The notes beneath the pieces are model-generated. The model did no database searches, had not been told where the DNA came from, and saw only the letters and a program-made list of their open reading frames with translations. A DNA stretch of 64,000 nucleotides, taken from assembly GCA_028622995.1 (NCBI GenBank), contig JAJQJQ010000119.1:1-64000 (forward strand), written 5' to 3'. Both the position numbers and the translations under genes were made by a program. Shown piece after piece: positions 1-12,218 of this stretch (its first letter is position 1; every line of letters begins with the position of its first letter). The stretch is from Panagrolaimus kolymaensis (lineage: Eukaryota; Nematoda; Chromadorea; Rhabditida; Panagrolaimidae).

Positions 1-139
1 GCTATCACTTGAAAACAAGAATAGTCTTTATCTGTCTGAGATTTTAGTGAAGTCTTCCTATCTCTTTTTGTTGGCTTTCGTTTATAGTTTTGTCTCAGAC
101 GAAAAAAAAACATATATTTTCAATCAGAGTGCTTGGATT

Positions 140-774
140 ATGGCTGAAATGGGATCAAATGAAATAAAAAATATGGATTCCAATATTTTTAAAAATCTCA
201 AACGAAAACTATCACCTGATGAAACTTTTGATTTTCCAACGCTTCCATATGTTTGTCAACGACGATTCGCTGAAATTTGTGACCCTCAAACTTTGAAATG
301 TTTTGCTACCATCAATCAAATACTAAAAATCTCGTCAAACGATGCCATATTATTGATAATGTTAAAATTCTTTGTGGCATAGATTCCCCTAATTGTAACT
401 ACCGCCTTTTATGCTTTTGCAAAGAAAATGAATTCTGCAAAGGCATCTTTTTCGATGGAAAGGTCATTCAATTCATTTTGTCGTCTTCAAATAATGTTAA
501 AATAATTATTAACCCTCCATATTATATACTATTAGAGTTGTCAATTCATGGAAAAATTCGCAAGAAATTACTCCTTTTTACGGACGAAACGAGAAAATCA
601 GCATATGAATATACTTGGGATAATAAACAAGAAAGTTATCGCTGTAAAAGATGCTATATGATGAACAAGAAGCATGTTAGTGCAAAACTGTTAAGAAATC
701 AAGAAGGGGAAGAATATATTCAAATATCCCCAAATCAACATGCATGCATTCCTATTACATTTACTAATGTTTAA
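140..774 (+). pseudogene. FLYWCH-like zinc-binding protein copy A, frameshifted
   Basis: This is a paralogue of the intact single-exon gene at 32413-33045, aligned over its whole length: N-terminal KRK stretch, then VCQRRFAEICDP, then CFCKENE, then FTDETRK, then YRC..C near the end with a final H..C. The frame of the ATG at 140 runs to about 319 and the match then continues one frame over (298-774), which fits loss of one A in CAAAATAC near 320. The spaced Cys/Cys/His/Cys pattern resembles FLYWCH-type zinc modules; that assignment is by pattern only. Either this is a recent pseudogene or the base is missing from the assembly, because the downstream frame has no other damage. Confidence 0.65.
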
Positions 775-2015
775 CGGTCGCTTTCAAAAAATATTAATTT
801 CTCATCTCCATTTGTTTTCTTCTATGAATTTTATTTATTTGTTTTGATTTTCTTTCAAACTGTTTTTTTTTCGAATCTATTTTTTAGGCGATTATTACAA
901 AAACATTTCAAAATGAATTTTTAAAATCATTCTTCAATTGTTTTTCTCATTTTTGTCATTTATTTTTTATACCCTTTTGTTTTTATTATATAAATAAATT
1001 CTGATTTTATTTGCATGAATTCAAACTTTCTTGAAAATACATACATTGAATTTAATTTTTTGGTTAAAAACTTTCACATAGGCGACATATAAAATACACT
1101 CAAAGTGAATAATGAAATATGCATTTTTATATTCTGCAAAGAAAATTTTCATGTATTTATTTGTTAATTTTTTGTGGCAAACATATATGTTTGAATTTTC
1201 CTTTTAAAACTTAAAGTCCACTGTTATTTGTTTTTAAAAGTTTGATAATTTAAGCATCTTAACGCTTTCAAAGTTTATATAAAATCCAAGACAGCAAAAA
1301 ACCATTTCCCTATTTCTTGCGAAATAAGACTACCATGGAAACATGAAAATCATTTTTTTGTCTATGGTAACACAACTTTTCTTTGGTTTGTTTTTTTTAA
1401 AGCTGCAATTTTAGTTTTTCCCTTTTTTTCTCACTGAAATAATTTTTTGTTTTGTTTTGAATATTTGATTTTATTTTTTTCCTACTTTTTTGTTAGTTAA
1501 AATTAATAAAGGAAAGGGTTTAAATTTTATTATCAACTTTTTCTAATAAAAGATTGATAGCAATATAAGGTCAATTCTGATTATAAAATTAAAAAATATA
1601 AAAAATCAACGTTTGATAAATAATATAATTTTACACTGTAGAATTTTCTGTTAAATGATATCTGCATAATTGTGTTTCGACCTCTTTCATTTTCATGCGC
1701 CTGGACACTAATAAAAATAAATTTAAAGTATATTGTTTAACTTTAAAAAAATTAAAAAGGTAAAAAAGAGTTTTTGTTTTGATAAATATTAAAATCGTGA
1801 ATCGATACAAAAAAATTAACACGATAAAATTTCGAAAAATTTTATTATCTTTATTTATATTTGTTTTTTTCTAAAAAAATATTTATTTAAAATTTGAAGA
1901 AAAAAAACAATGGTCAAAAATACCGACATAAAAAAAGGGGAATTCCAACACACAAAAAATGGGGAAAATGAATACATAATTGGCAGGAATTTTCTAATCT
2001 TTTAGGCGCCATTTT
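775..2015. other. intergenic, no gene seen
   Basis: AT-rich sequence with many homopolymer runs. The short open frames here have no family-like composition or splice partners. I see no RNA gene or repeat. Confidence 0.5.
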
Positions 2016-2525
2016 CTAAGTTGCTGCAAGATTTGGTACTCGAACCTAAAAAATGAACCTTTTATTAATAAATAAATTAACAGAGATTTTTGAAGAAAGA
2101 AAATCTTTTTACATACCTGTGATTGATGTCCTCGAGTAATGGCATTATAAATTCGTTGACAAGAATTTTCATTGTCAAATTGAAGGCAAATATTAATATT
2201 ACCATATGGATTTTGAATGTTAAGCAAATCCTGTAACAAAAACAAACAATAAAGTTTACGAAAACTTTGGAAAAAAAATAAAGAAAAAACTAACTTCATC
2301 ACGAATAAAAACAGCGTTGGTAGCAACAATATTTATTGGAGTTCCCGCTAAAAATCAGAAAAGAAAAAAATTATTTTGATTTATTTTTACATATATTTTT
2401 TTAAGTGCAAAAGATGACAAACCTTGAGGTTCAACAATTATCAAACGATTAACAAAATTAATGGTGAGCTTGCAAATACCTAGATCAACAAAATTTCCAT
2501 TTCGTAATATAAATAATTGAACCAT
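2016..2525 (-). CDS. Small protein resembling an EVH1/PH-like domain of the SMEK (PP4R3) type
   Basis: Four exons, read on the minus strand: 2525-2423, 2347-2295, 2230-2117, 2045-2016 (stop). Phases are consistent and all junctions are GT-AG; the product is 99 aa. The start MVQLFILRNGNFVDLG and the later segment with LQFDNENSCQRIYNAI resemble the beginning and final helix of the EVH1-like domain that opens protein phosphatase 4 regulatory subunit 3 (SMEK). No armadillo-type region follows, so it would be a domain-only protein. The gene model is well supported by splicing. The family is inferred from short stretches, and other PH-fold groups (RanBD, Dcp1) are alternatives. Confidence 0.6.
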
Positions 2526-3666
2526 TTTTCTTCCAAAAAATAAATAAAAATAAAATAGATTGTTTTTTTTAAGCCAAGGAAGGGTATAAATAAAAGCAGT
2601 GACTTACAGCGAACTTTCTTTTTTTGAATCGATTAAACAAAACAACAGCGGCACAAAAAAAAATCAATGAGCATTTTCTCAATGGGATGTGTTTGGGCGA
2701 ACAAAAAACATTTTCAAAGTTATGAAATAAAGGCATGTTTGTCGTTTAGCAGCCAAAAAAAGCATTGATTTTTTTAATGGAAACAACTAACTATGAATTA
2801 CTTGGCGGGAAAACTTGTGTTTATTATTTTATCGATGGCTCAAAAATGAGCTTTCAAAATTAAACCAAAACGGCAAGAAAAAAGCAAAGAAAAAAAATCT
2901 GAAAAAATGGATCGAAAACAAAAAAATACATTTATCTTTCTTTTCTTAACTTTTATGTCGCCTGTGAATGATTTTGTAATACTCAGAATTTTCATTTTTA
3001 TCCATCAAAGTTGCCTTGTAAAAAAGCATTAATACAAAAAACGCAAAACAGTACCATACTTTGTCGTGTAAAAAAAGTAATAAATTAAAAGTCTAGAAGA
3101 AAAATATTGTTAGTATATTTTCCGACTTTATTCAATCATCATTTTTCTTTGGTTTTTTTGTTAAATTTGTTTAATACATTTTTCTTACAAGCTTTATTTG
3201 CAAAGAAAAATATTTATGATAATGTTAAAACTTTAAAAACTTTATTTATGGCCAGCAATATCAATTTTTTCATTTGTTGCTCCAATTAACCCATTAGTAA
3301 TGATTCCATATAAAATTGTTTGTGATTTGCTGCACCACAAACTTTGTTTTACATAATATAAGATTTTCGAAATATACAAAATTAATTTATTTTTAAATAG
3401 TAAAAAATATTTTTGACAATAAATTTTTCATTTTTAATAATGATTTGGCAAAAATATAAACTGCAAAAAGAAAAAATGCAAGAAATTAATGTTAATGGTG
3501 AATATTTGTTACAAAACGGAAATAATGAAAAAAAGCGACGAAAATAATATCGGTTAAAATTTATTTTGATGATTTAAAATGCAATGGAAATAAATAAATT
3601 TGCATTTTTTTGCTTTTTTTGGCGTAACATAAAATAACACAATAGTTCAAAAAAAGTTTTAGCAAG
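2526..3666. other. intergenic; 3' part is duplicated lectin flank
   Basis: No gene seen. About 3370-3660 is clearly similar to 10830-11126, the matching 3' flank of the second lectin gene, so the duplicated block extends past the coding region. Confidence 0.6.
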
Positions 3667-4743
3667 TTAGGCTGCATTATAGGGCTTTTTGCAAATGCTG
3701 AACAAGAAATGGCTACATACATAGTTATTAAAGAAATCGTTTTTATTACAACCTCCGTCAATGATGACACAAAGCTTAGATGCATCATTAGAAGGTAGGC
3801 CATCACCCCATTTTGCATAATCAAACGGAGTATTATCAGTCCATTTCCAAGAATTATCATCTAAATGTAATCCTACCCAAACAGATTCGCAGCTTTGCAT
3901 ATTTGTTTTATCTATAAAAAAGTAAATAATTCAAGAATAAAATAAAACTCACTATTAATATATTGAAATTCCGCTTCACTGTGAATAGAAGCTAAATGCG
4001 CTCCAAAAGTTTGACAATAATTTTCTGATGCATTCCAACTTTGACCATATTGAATATAACCGTAGCATGCTCTTGTAGGTTGAAAATACTCCCATCCACT
4101 GGGGCAGCCTGTTGGGTACTTTGTTGTCGATGCTACTGTTGTCATTGTTGTTGAGGAAGTTGTTGTCGGTGAAATTGGTGTACTAATCAAACTATTGGGA
4201 ATCGCACAAACAAAGGGTTTAAATTTAAAACAATCTTGAGCGATCCAATATCCATCCGTCGTTGATAAAGCAGCACAATTAGCCCCAGTTACATTCAAAG
4301 GTTCTCCTTGCTTCCATTCAAATAATCAAATGATGTATCATCGGTCCATGCCCAAGTTTTAGATATCAAAGTATTGGCGCCAATCCAAAAATCTACTACA
4401 GAGTTTTGATGAAAATATTTTAAAGCTTCCTCTAAAAAAGATAAAAACGTTTTTAAATTTTTTTTAAAATAAAAAAGTAGCAAAAGCACTTTTAGGTTAT
4501 TTGCTACTCTCATTAAAACTAAAAGTATTTAAACTTACGCCCTAAAATAACATTCGTAAAACCATCGTGAACTGAAGACAAATGTCCACCTGAAATTCTG
4601 CAGGTTATTTCAGCATCGCCAAATCCGGTTGCATTTGAATTAAAGAATAAACATGTTGATTGCCATTCAAGACTTCCATTTGGGCAAACACTAATTGCAA
4701 AATGGAAATATAAAAAAAGGAGAATAAATTGGACAAGCATCAT
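3667..4743 (-). pseudogene. Secreted two-domain C-type lectin 1, one-base frameshift
   Basis: Exons on minus: 4743-4539 (signal peptide and start of CTLD1), 4431-3953, 3911-3667, with the same intron positions as the paralogue at 11127-12218. CTLD1 begins CPNGSLEWQ, has WIGANTL and WAWTDD, and ends in a WIAQDC/FVC block. A Ser/Thr/Pro-rich linker leads to CTLD2 (WVGLH, WKWTDNTPFDYAKWGDG, final SICKK). At about 4317-4322 the copy reads TTCAAATAATC where copy 2 reads TTCAAAATAATC. The missing base breaks CTLD1 after FDY. The rest is undamaged, so a very young pseudogene and a sequencing error are both possible. Neither domain has a standard EPN/QPD plus WND calcium-sugar set. Confidence 0.75.
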
Positions 4744-5611
4744 TTTATGCAACCAAAAAAATCAAACACAAAAGTACATATAGAAATAAAATGAAAAGGG
4801 GCTTTGTTTTTATTTATTTGGTGATAAGTGAGAACAAAAATCAAATGGTGATTAAAACACGTCATTTTACCTTTCTAATTAAACTGAGAACTTTGTGATA
4901 ATTATTGAATAAAACAAATACACCTTTTTTCCTTTTTGTTGGTAAGAATACATATTTTTTCAACAAAAAATATGTGACATCAGACAAAATTTAATTAATT
5001 TTTTCTTCTTTTTTGCACGTACCTTTATGATTGTCCTTACATATCTAAGCTCCATTGAATTGGGTTATTCTCTGAGAAAAAATAAATTATTGGTTGCCAT
5101 GTCGATGAGATGAATGAATAACTTCCGCGCCAAACAAATATAAACAACTAGAATGATGGAAAAATAAGTTTTTCTCTAAAAAGTAGAAGGACGTTAGCAA
5201 ATAAAATTTTAAAGCTATTTTTAAATCATGCCAATTAATCTAGCATCAAAGTTCCCCACCTACTATGATTATTTATGTAATACAAAAACATGGAAATGTT
5301 TTTTTTGTAGGGTATACTAATCTGCAATATTTTTTTTAAATACTCAAAGACTATATATATATTTTTTTTGGATGAAGTTCCAAATAAAGTTTAATATGTG
5401 TGATCTTTTGCTTACTTACTTTCAATTTTAAAAAAAGAAGAAGAAAAACATTTCGAATTAATTTTGTAGCATTAGTTAGGTGCATGCATTCTCTCCTTAA
5501 TCTCCATACATATTTTGAAACTTTTAACCTTCCTGTCGTCGCGCATATATAAAAGTGCAAATAAAAGTTTATTTATTTATTATATTTCCAATTTTGAACA
5601 CTTCAAAAAAA
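4744..5611. other. intergenic between divergent lectin 1 and galectin-like 1
   Basis: The part next to the lectin (to about 4990) resembles the 5' flank of lectin 2 (12240-12440). A TATATAAAAG box-like stretch near 5546 precedes the plus-strand gene. I see no other gene. Confidence 0.45.
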
Positions 5612-7169
5612 ATGTTATCTTTCGGGGTAACAATATTTATTTCCTTATTTTTTGTTGGTTTTATTTCATCTCAAAATGCAACAACGCCAAAAACAGCAAT
5701 GAGAATGACAACTACAAAATCACCAACTAAATTTCAATGTTATCATGGCGAACCCTCCTCAACTTCCAATATTATGCCTTTAATGGATTGTCCTTCAAAA
5801 ATTTGTATAATGTTTGTCACGGTTTGTCAAAGTTATTGGGCTACCACTTGTTATGTAAGTTAAATATCGGTGATTCAGAGGGAAAAATTTACTTTTTTCT
5901 CTTCAATACACAAATTCAATTGTTTTTTTCACTTTGGTTTAAAAATCGATATTTTTTCGCTTCTGGAAATGCTTTTTTTTTGTGATTTAAATTATATTTT
6001 ATTGTTTTTTTTAGAACGAAACCCATCCAATGTCATTTTTAAACGAATTCAAAAACATTTCAAAATTATCCTCACCTTTTTATCCATCATTTTCAAGATG
6101 TCCAAATTCTGGATGCAATCAATTTCCTTTAAATGCTACCAAACTCATAGATACTAGTATAATTTATAAACACCCTAAATCATTTGATAATTTATTATGG
6201 CCAAATTTGGGAAAAGAAAAGCAATCAAATAAGTTTCAAAATGAAATAACTTTTGGTTATGCAAATGATTTTATTTTTGAATTTTTTGGAAAAATGACCG
6301 CCAAAACTGCCAAAGAAATATGGATTGAGTATCAAGTTCATAATCGTTCCATGGATGTTTTAACAAAATATCGATTAACTTTAAATTTATTGAATTCCAC
6401 CGTGATTGGGAGTATAAGCGACAATGCAACAAAAACGTCTGGGAAAATGGAGCTTAATCAAACTTTCGTGTCAGGACAATTAATTAATGTTACTTTGATC
6501 AGTAAAGGCCCATATGATTTAATTTTATTAATAAATGGCGAAAAAATTAATTATTTCTTAAAAAATTTTGATAACTTCAAATATATGAGATATGGAGGAG
6601 ATTGGACGATGGTGAATGCAACAATGCCAAGTGATACATGGAATCATTTTAGTTTAGGGGTTTATTATCCCACTTCTGAACCAAGTTTTAATAAAATTCA
6701 TTGTGATGAAGAATTTTTAAAAACTTTTCAACCAAATTTAAAATTAAATTACACCACTTTTTCACCCATTGGAAATTCAACAACTAATCAAACTATTGCA
6801 ACAATAAACCTTGCCAAAATTTTGAATGGCCCAAATGAAGCGATTGAATTTGAATTAAGAGACAGCCTTTGCCCAAATAATGGTGTAGTCCGATTTCAAT
6901 TTGAATCATATGAAAACAGCACTGGAGTATTTTATAATTATTATCGATGGCAATGGTGGACTTTGCCCCCAGGCTGGTTAACTAATGCTCCAATTATTAT
7001 TAATTCAACAAAATGTTCTCAATTAACAATTTCTATGAATAACGAAGGTTGGTATTTATCTTGTCAAAATAATAATGGCACAATTTTGGTTGATACGGCT
7101 GAAAATAAAGGAAAATATACTAATTTAAAATATCTTGTTCAAGGGCTTAAACAAAGTTTTAATTGTTAA
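5612..7169 (+). CDS. Secreted three-finger plus galectin-like protein 1 (intact)
   Basis: Exons 5612-5854 and 6015-7169, donor TTAT|GTAAGT and acceptor TTTTTTAG; 465 aa. A signal peptide is followed by a Thr-rich stretch. The next module, CYHGE ... DCPSKIC ... WATTCY (exon 1) and CPNSGCNQ (exon 2), looks like a Ly6/three-finger fold, with the terminal C-x4-CN. FDNLLWP marks the start of a region (about 140-290) with galectin-like features: GQLINVTLI, LLINGEKINYF, then YGGDWT where galectins have their GD strand. A conserved C-terminal domain follows (ELRDSLCPN, final LVQGLKQSFNC). The many N-x-S/T sites suit a secreted glycoprotein. A sugar-binding role is inferred from the fold; classic galectin His/Asn/Arg ligands are not evident. 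Confidence 0.85.
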
Positions 7170-7307
7170 AAAAATAATTAAACATTCTGTTTGTTGACAG
7201 AATTTATTAATAAAAAGTTCGCTTGTTTTTTTTGTTGTTGGATTTAATTTACAGAGCTTCCAAACCTCGAAATAATACAATTAAAATTTAAATCACAAAT
7301 AAAAAAT

Positions 7308-7788
7308 TTACACGACAAAATAAAAAACAATAAAGCAAAAAATAAGATGAAAATTAAATCTTTTTAAATCAGCAACCCCAGCTTCTGGATAATGACATTT
7401 TCCATTGGTTCGGCAATCATTGCAATTATCTTTATTACAATAGCAAATCCATTTATTATTTTTCATCGAACATGAAGATCCTAGGTGTGGTTCATCCGAA
7501 AATCCCTCGTCATTATCACATCCCATTTTAACGTGATTATTTGGTGTGGTTATAGATACACAAGCACTTTTTTCTTAAAAATAAAAATTTATCGACTCTC
7601 AAAAATTAAATATGTCACTTACCGATAACTTCAAAGCCACAATAGTTGTCATTTGTAACATAAAGAAACTCGGATAAATACGTATCACCTCTAACACAAT
7701 ATCGACCGATTAAGTCCAATTTGTTCCGAGTTTCATCATTGGAAGTTGAAAAATGAATAAATCCAAATAAAAGTAAAAATGTTTTCAT
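7308..7788 (-). CDS. Ly6/three-finger protein, probably GPI-anchored
   Basis: Exons 7788-7623 and 7573-7308 on minus, spliced ATCG|GTAAGT to TTAAG; 143 aa. Signal peptide MKTFLLLFGF; a cysteine module from YCVRGD through CGFEV, SACVS and MGCDND; then CYCNKDNCNDC, the CN-type ending of three-finger proteins. The last 16 or so residues are hydrophobic (FNFHLIFCFIVFYFVV), as in a GPI-attachment signal. It sits between galectin-like 1 and a hAT MITE. The partner is unknown. Confidence 0.75.
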
Positions 7789-7948
7789 TTTTCTTAACAA
7801 ATTAAAAAAAAATGTAACTAAACATTAAACAACAACTTTTTGTCATTAAAACTGAAATAAATCCTGCATCTTTTGTCTTTATCACTCCTTTTCTTTTCGT
7901 TGTTTTTTTTTCTATTCCGTTGCTTTTTTCTTTATTTGTAGTTAAAAC

Positions 7949-7972
7949 CAGTGTTGTCATATTTTTATTTCA

Positions 7973-8008
<36 letters not shown>

Positions 8009-8318
8009 GCGAGGCTGAAATTTTGGCGGCGCCGCCATATCGCCGCCACGCCGCCAAAATCCAAAAATTTTTTCGTTTTATTAATAAAATAATTTTTAAC
8101 AAAGATATAACTATATTTAAGCAATTTTAAATCAATTTTAAAAGCGTAGTAGTAACAAAAACTTTAAATTAAAGCTTTTAAAATGTCAAATTTATGGATT
8201 TTCCATTGTATTTTTTAATTTTTTTTTCGAAAAATTCTGACATTTTTGGCGGCGCCGCCACTTGAAGCTGAAGGTCGCCGCCGCCGCCGCCGCCGCCGGC
8301 GGCGGCGTGACAACACTG
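7949..8318. mobile_element. hAT-type MITE with GCC-repeat ends, copy 1
   Basis: The element starts CAGTGTTGTCA and ends with its exact reverse complement TGACAACACTG. It is flanked on both sides by the 8-bp direct repeat GTTAAAAC (7941-7948 and 8319-8326). Eight-bp duplications and a CAG...CTG edge are hAT hallmarks. The subterminal regions are long runs of GCC/GGC, able to fold back on each other, around an AT-rich core containing TTTTTTCGTTTTATTA. No coding capacity is credible. The second copy is at 21134-21416. Confidence 0.9.
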
Positions 8319-8672
8319 GTTAAAACACCCATAGACAAAAATTGAACAATTGCTTTTCATTGTATTTTTGTTTTGATGATAAGAAAATTTCTCTAAAATT
8401 TGTTTATTTCTTTTTAAGAAGTGAATGAATATTTCGATATTTGAACTAAAATAGTTGTCGTTAAACTCCACAAATAAAAATATTCACGCAAAATAAATTT
8501 TGTAAACTACTTTTAGGTTTTGAATTTTTCTCTTTCTTGAAATTATAAAATCCATTATATTTTTCTTAAATAAGAAAAAAATTCGGCTGAATCATTTTTA
8601 ACCTTTTTTTGTTGTAAACAAAAACACACATAATTATATTAATATGTATTATGATTAATCATTATATTTATA

Positions 8673-10084
8673 TTATCCACTGTCGACAAAAGCAGGTATA
8701 ACCACCGATGACGAATTAACACCAAATTTAAATTTCATAATTTGTTTCACTCTTTTTCGATATGGTGAAATAATAGTTATGGCAGCAATGGGATTAATAA
8801 CAGGAATCCAGCCAAGAAAAAATGAAAAAAATAATGAAATATTTAAATTTTCTATTTTTAAAAACATCATTGAAACCAAGCAAATTATTGGAAAATCACT
8901 AATTAGGAATGGGCCAATTGCCTAAAAAATATTTATTGATTAAAAATGCATGTTGCATGCAATTAAAATAAATTAGTTTTATGCTAACCTGAATCATTAA
9001 AGTTTTATGAAGTTGTAAATTAAGAAGTTTGGATCCAGAAAAAGAAGATAAATGACTTTGTAATTTTCTTGTTATCGCTATACTATAATAAATAATTAAA
9101 CCGTCGCTTATTCCAGAAAGAATAAATAAAAATCCATATGGAACAAAAAATGATAACTGATCCTAAAAAAGAGCATTTTTTAAATAGCTTAACTGGAAGC
9201 ATTTTTTATTTTATGTAAATTTATTCTTTTTTGAACCACAATTTTGCTTTAAAGAAAACAAAATAATAAACTAACTTACAATTTTAGTTGCAACAAAAGT
9301 AGGTCCATTTGGATATTCATCCAACCAAAAATCTGTTTGTAAGGCATCTTTAAATTCTTTAAAATTTTCCGAGTTTGGTGGATAACACCAAAGAAATAAT
9401 AATAAAATTAAGATAAAAGTTATAAAAAGTAATAAATATGCAAAAATTACACTTTTAAAACTGATGGATTTGTTTCTAAAAAAATTTATTTTACTTAGTT
9501 TAAAAAAATGGTTTCATCAGACGCAAACAGTTAACATGATTGTCTTAAATTTAGCTTACTTGCAAATAGATAAATATCGAATATGAAATGGAATGGTCAT
9601 AGCATTCATTGAAGTCATAACGCATGCAGCATAAATGCAAATAATTATTGAACCGGCAGTGAATCCCAAAACATGCAGAGGGCTTCCAAGAATTGAATAA
9701 ACCGATCGATTAAGAATAATAACTTGCTACAAATATTATAATTTAAAAAACTCTTTATTGTGGAAAAAAATTACAAAAATTAAAATTAATTTGTGCCTTA
9801 ATTAAAATAATTTAAAAAACAGACAATCGCTTTTTCATTTTCTATTTTATTGAGAAAAATGAAGCCTAAAGCATTCAGAAAGAAAAACTTACAATTTGTG
9901 TAAATATTGTTGAAATGGATAAAATTATATCAAGGAAACAATTTTGAATTAAAATCATTGAAATTTGTTTCATATTTGTTTTATTTACGGTTATCACCAA
10001 ATATAATAATAAAATATTGCCGGAAAATGAAATCACTGAAGCCACAATATCATTATAACGTAAAAGTTGCAATAATAAAGTCAT
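8673..10084 (-). CDS. Srd/Str-like seven-transmembrane chemoreceptor 1
   Basis: Five exons on minus: 10084-9893, 9726-9560, 9475-9280, 9162-8989, 8921-8673. All junctions are GT-AG in phase; 325 aa. The N-terminal GNILLLYLVI and ILIQNCFLD resemble TM1/TM2 of the nematode Srd class; exon 3 has an extracellular loop with WCYPPNSE and WLDEYPNGPTF; TM7 ends NPIAAITIISPYRKRV. The length suits an intact odorant-type GPCR of chemosensory neurons. Two paralogues at 17.7 and 35.3 kb share the same splice sites. Assignment to Srd rather than Str is by pattern. Confidence 0.82.
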
Positions 10085-11126
10085 TTTTTACTTTTTACAA
10101 CAAAAAAAGACAAAAATTTATTTATTAACCTTTGTTATAAAAATAAACTGCCTTCTATAGATTTTTTCTTCTTCGAGAAGAGAGCGGCGGCAAAAAAAAA
10201 ATAATTCGTTGATAAACTTTTGCACTTTCTAATAATAAATAATTAAAAGTTTAGAAAAATAATTAAAAATTTATTGAAAAATGCGTAAATGGAAGAGATT
10301 TATTAATTATTTGGAGTTCGTCATGATGATTATTAATATACGATAAAGCTCTATTTTTATAGCCAAACTTTTTTCTAAACTTTTATTTCTTTTCAGTATG
10401 GATGACTTTTTTCTATTTAATGAATTTTCAAATTCACATTTTTTACAGCTCACTGAATTCATTTTCTTTACTCATTCTTCTTCACGTGTATTCCTTTTTT
10501 AAATTTCAATAACAAATTACCTTTTTTTATTATAACTTTCATTTGAGCATGTTTGCACTTTGCAATTTTTTAAAGCTTTGATATTGTGAAGAAAAATAAA
10601 GATTTATAAATTAAATACTTATCAATTCAGTTTTATAAATAAATTTAAAAAGAAAAATAAATTTATTTAAATATTCTTCAAACTTGCATCTTCTAATACT
10701 TATTTTATGCAAAATTTTACAAATTCTTAATGATATGAAATATAAATCTCTTGGATATCAAAATTCTTAATCACAAAGGTGAAAGTGGGTGATAAACAGA
10801 AGAAGTGCAGGTAAATGATTTTGGCAATATATAAAATTAATTTATTTTTAAATAGTAAAAAAGATTTTAGACATATAATCTTCTATTTTTAATAATAATT
10901 TGACGAAAATATAAAATGTGTGAAGAAAAAAATGCAAGAAATTAATGTTATTGGTGAATATTTGTCACAAAAAGTAAATAATGAAAAAAGAGCGACGAAA
11001 ATAATCGTGGATAATAAATATTTGATTATTTAAAAATGCAATGGAAATAAAATAAATACATTTATATTTTTTTAACCTTTTTTGTGGTGTAAAAATAACA
11101 CAATAGTTCAAAAAAATGTTAATAAG
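10085..11126. other. intergenic; duplicated lectin 3' flank at its right end
   Basis: No gene seen in 10085-10800. 10830-11126 resembles 3370-3660 downstream of lectin 1. Confidence 0.55.
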
Positions 11127-12218
11127 TTATTCTGCATTATATGGCTTTTTGCAAATGCTGACGTAAGGATGGCTACATGGAAGATTATGAAAGTAATCGT
11201 CTTTATTACAACCTCCGTCAATGAGGACACAAAGATCTGATGCATCATTAGAAGGTAGGCCATCACCCCATTTTGCATAATCAAATGGAGTATTATCAGT
11301 CCATTTCCAAGTATTAAGGTTATCATCTGAATGTAATCCCAGCCAAACAGAATGGCAATTTGGCATAACAGCTTTATCTATAAAAAAATAAATAATTCGA
11401 AAAAAATAAATAAAACACACTATTAATAAATTGAAATTCCGCTTCACTATGAACTGAAGCTAAATGCGCTCCATAAGTTTGACAATTTTTTTCTGATGCA
11501 TTCCAATTTAGAAAACTTTCAGGTACTCCATAACAAGAATTTGTAGGTTGAAAGTAGTCCCATCCATCAGAACAATTAAAAACACTAGGAAATGTTGTGG
11601 TCGATGCTACTGTTGTTGTTGTTGTGGTACTTGTTGTTGTCGGTGAAATAATTGGAGTACTAATCAAACTATTGGGAATCGCACAAACAAAGGGTTTAAA
11701 TTTAAAACAATCTTGAGCGATCCAATATCCATCCGTCGTTGATAAAGCAACACAATTAGTTCCAGTTACATTCAAAGGTTCTCCTTGCTTCCATTCAAAA
11801 TAATCAAATGATGTATCATCGGTCCATGCCCAAGTTTTAGATATCAAAGTATTGGCGCCAATCCAAAAATCTACTACAGAGCTTTGATTAAAATACTTTA
11901 AAGCTTCCTCTAAAAAAAGATAAAAACGTTTTTAAATTTTTTTTAAATAAAAAAGTAGCAAAAGCACTTTTAGGTTATTTGCTACTCTCATTAAAACTAA
12001 AAGTATTTAAACTTACGCCCTAAAATAACATTCGTAAAACCATCGTGAACTGAAGACAAATGTCCATCTGAAATTCTGCAAGTTATTTCAGCATCTCCAA
12101 ATCCAGTTTCATTTGAATTAAAAAGCAAGCAATTTGATTGCCATTCAAGGCTTCCATTTGGACAAACACCAATTGCAAAATGGAAATATAAAAAAATGAG
12201 AATAAATTGACCAAGCAT
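11127..12218 (-). CDS. Secreted two-domain C-type lectin 2 (intact)
   Basis: Exons on minus 12218-12017, 11909-11421, 11377-11127, spliced at GGGC|GTAAGT, AATA|GTGTGT and matching TTTTTAG/TATAG acceptors; about 313 aa. MLGQFILIFLYFHFAIG is a signal peptide. CTLD1 runs from CPNGSLEW to FVCAI. A linker of almost pure Thr/Ser/Pro with a TTTTTT run is probably O-glycosylated. CTLD2 runs from CSDGWDYF to SICKK. Loop residues are GEPLN and DGLPSN rather than EPN/QPD, so calcium-dependent sugar binding is doubtful. It is a paralogue of 3667-4743, which has a frameshift this copy lacks. Such proteins often act in gut or cuticle defence; that is family knowledge, not visible here. Confidence 0.85.

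Noticed and set aside
7975..8320. GCC tracts as a CpG-island-like promoter
   Set aside because: They are inside a mobile element with exact 8-bp target duplications.
8178..8471. Minus-strand frame with a polyglycine run
   Set aside because: The glycines are the GCC tract of the hAT MITE read in frame; it crosses the element end and target duplication.
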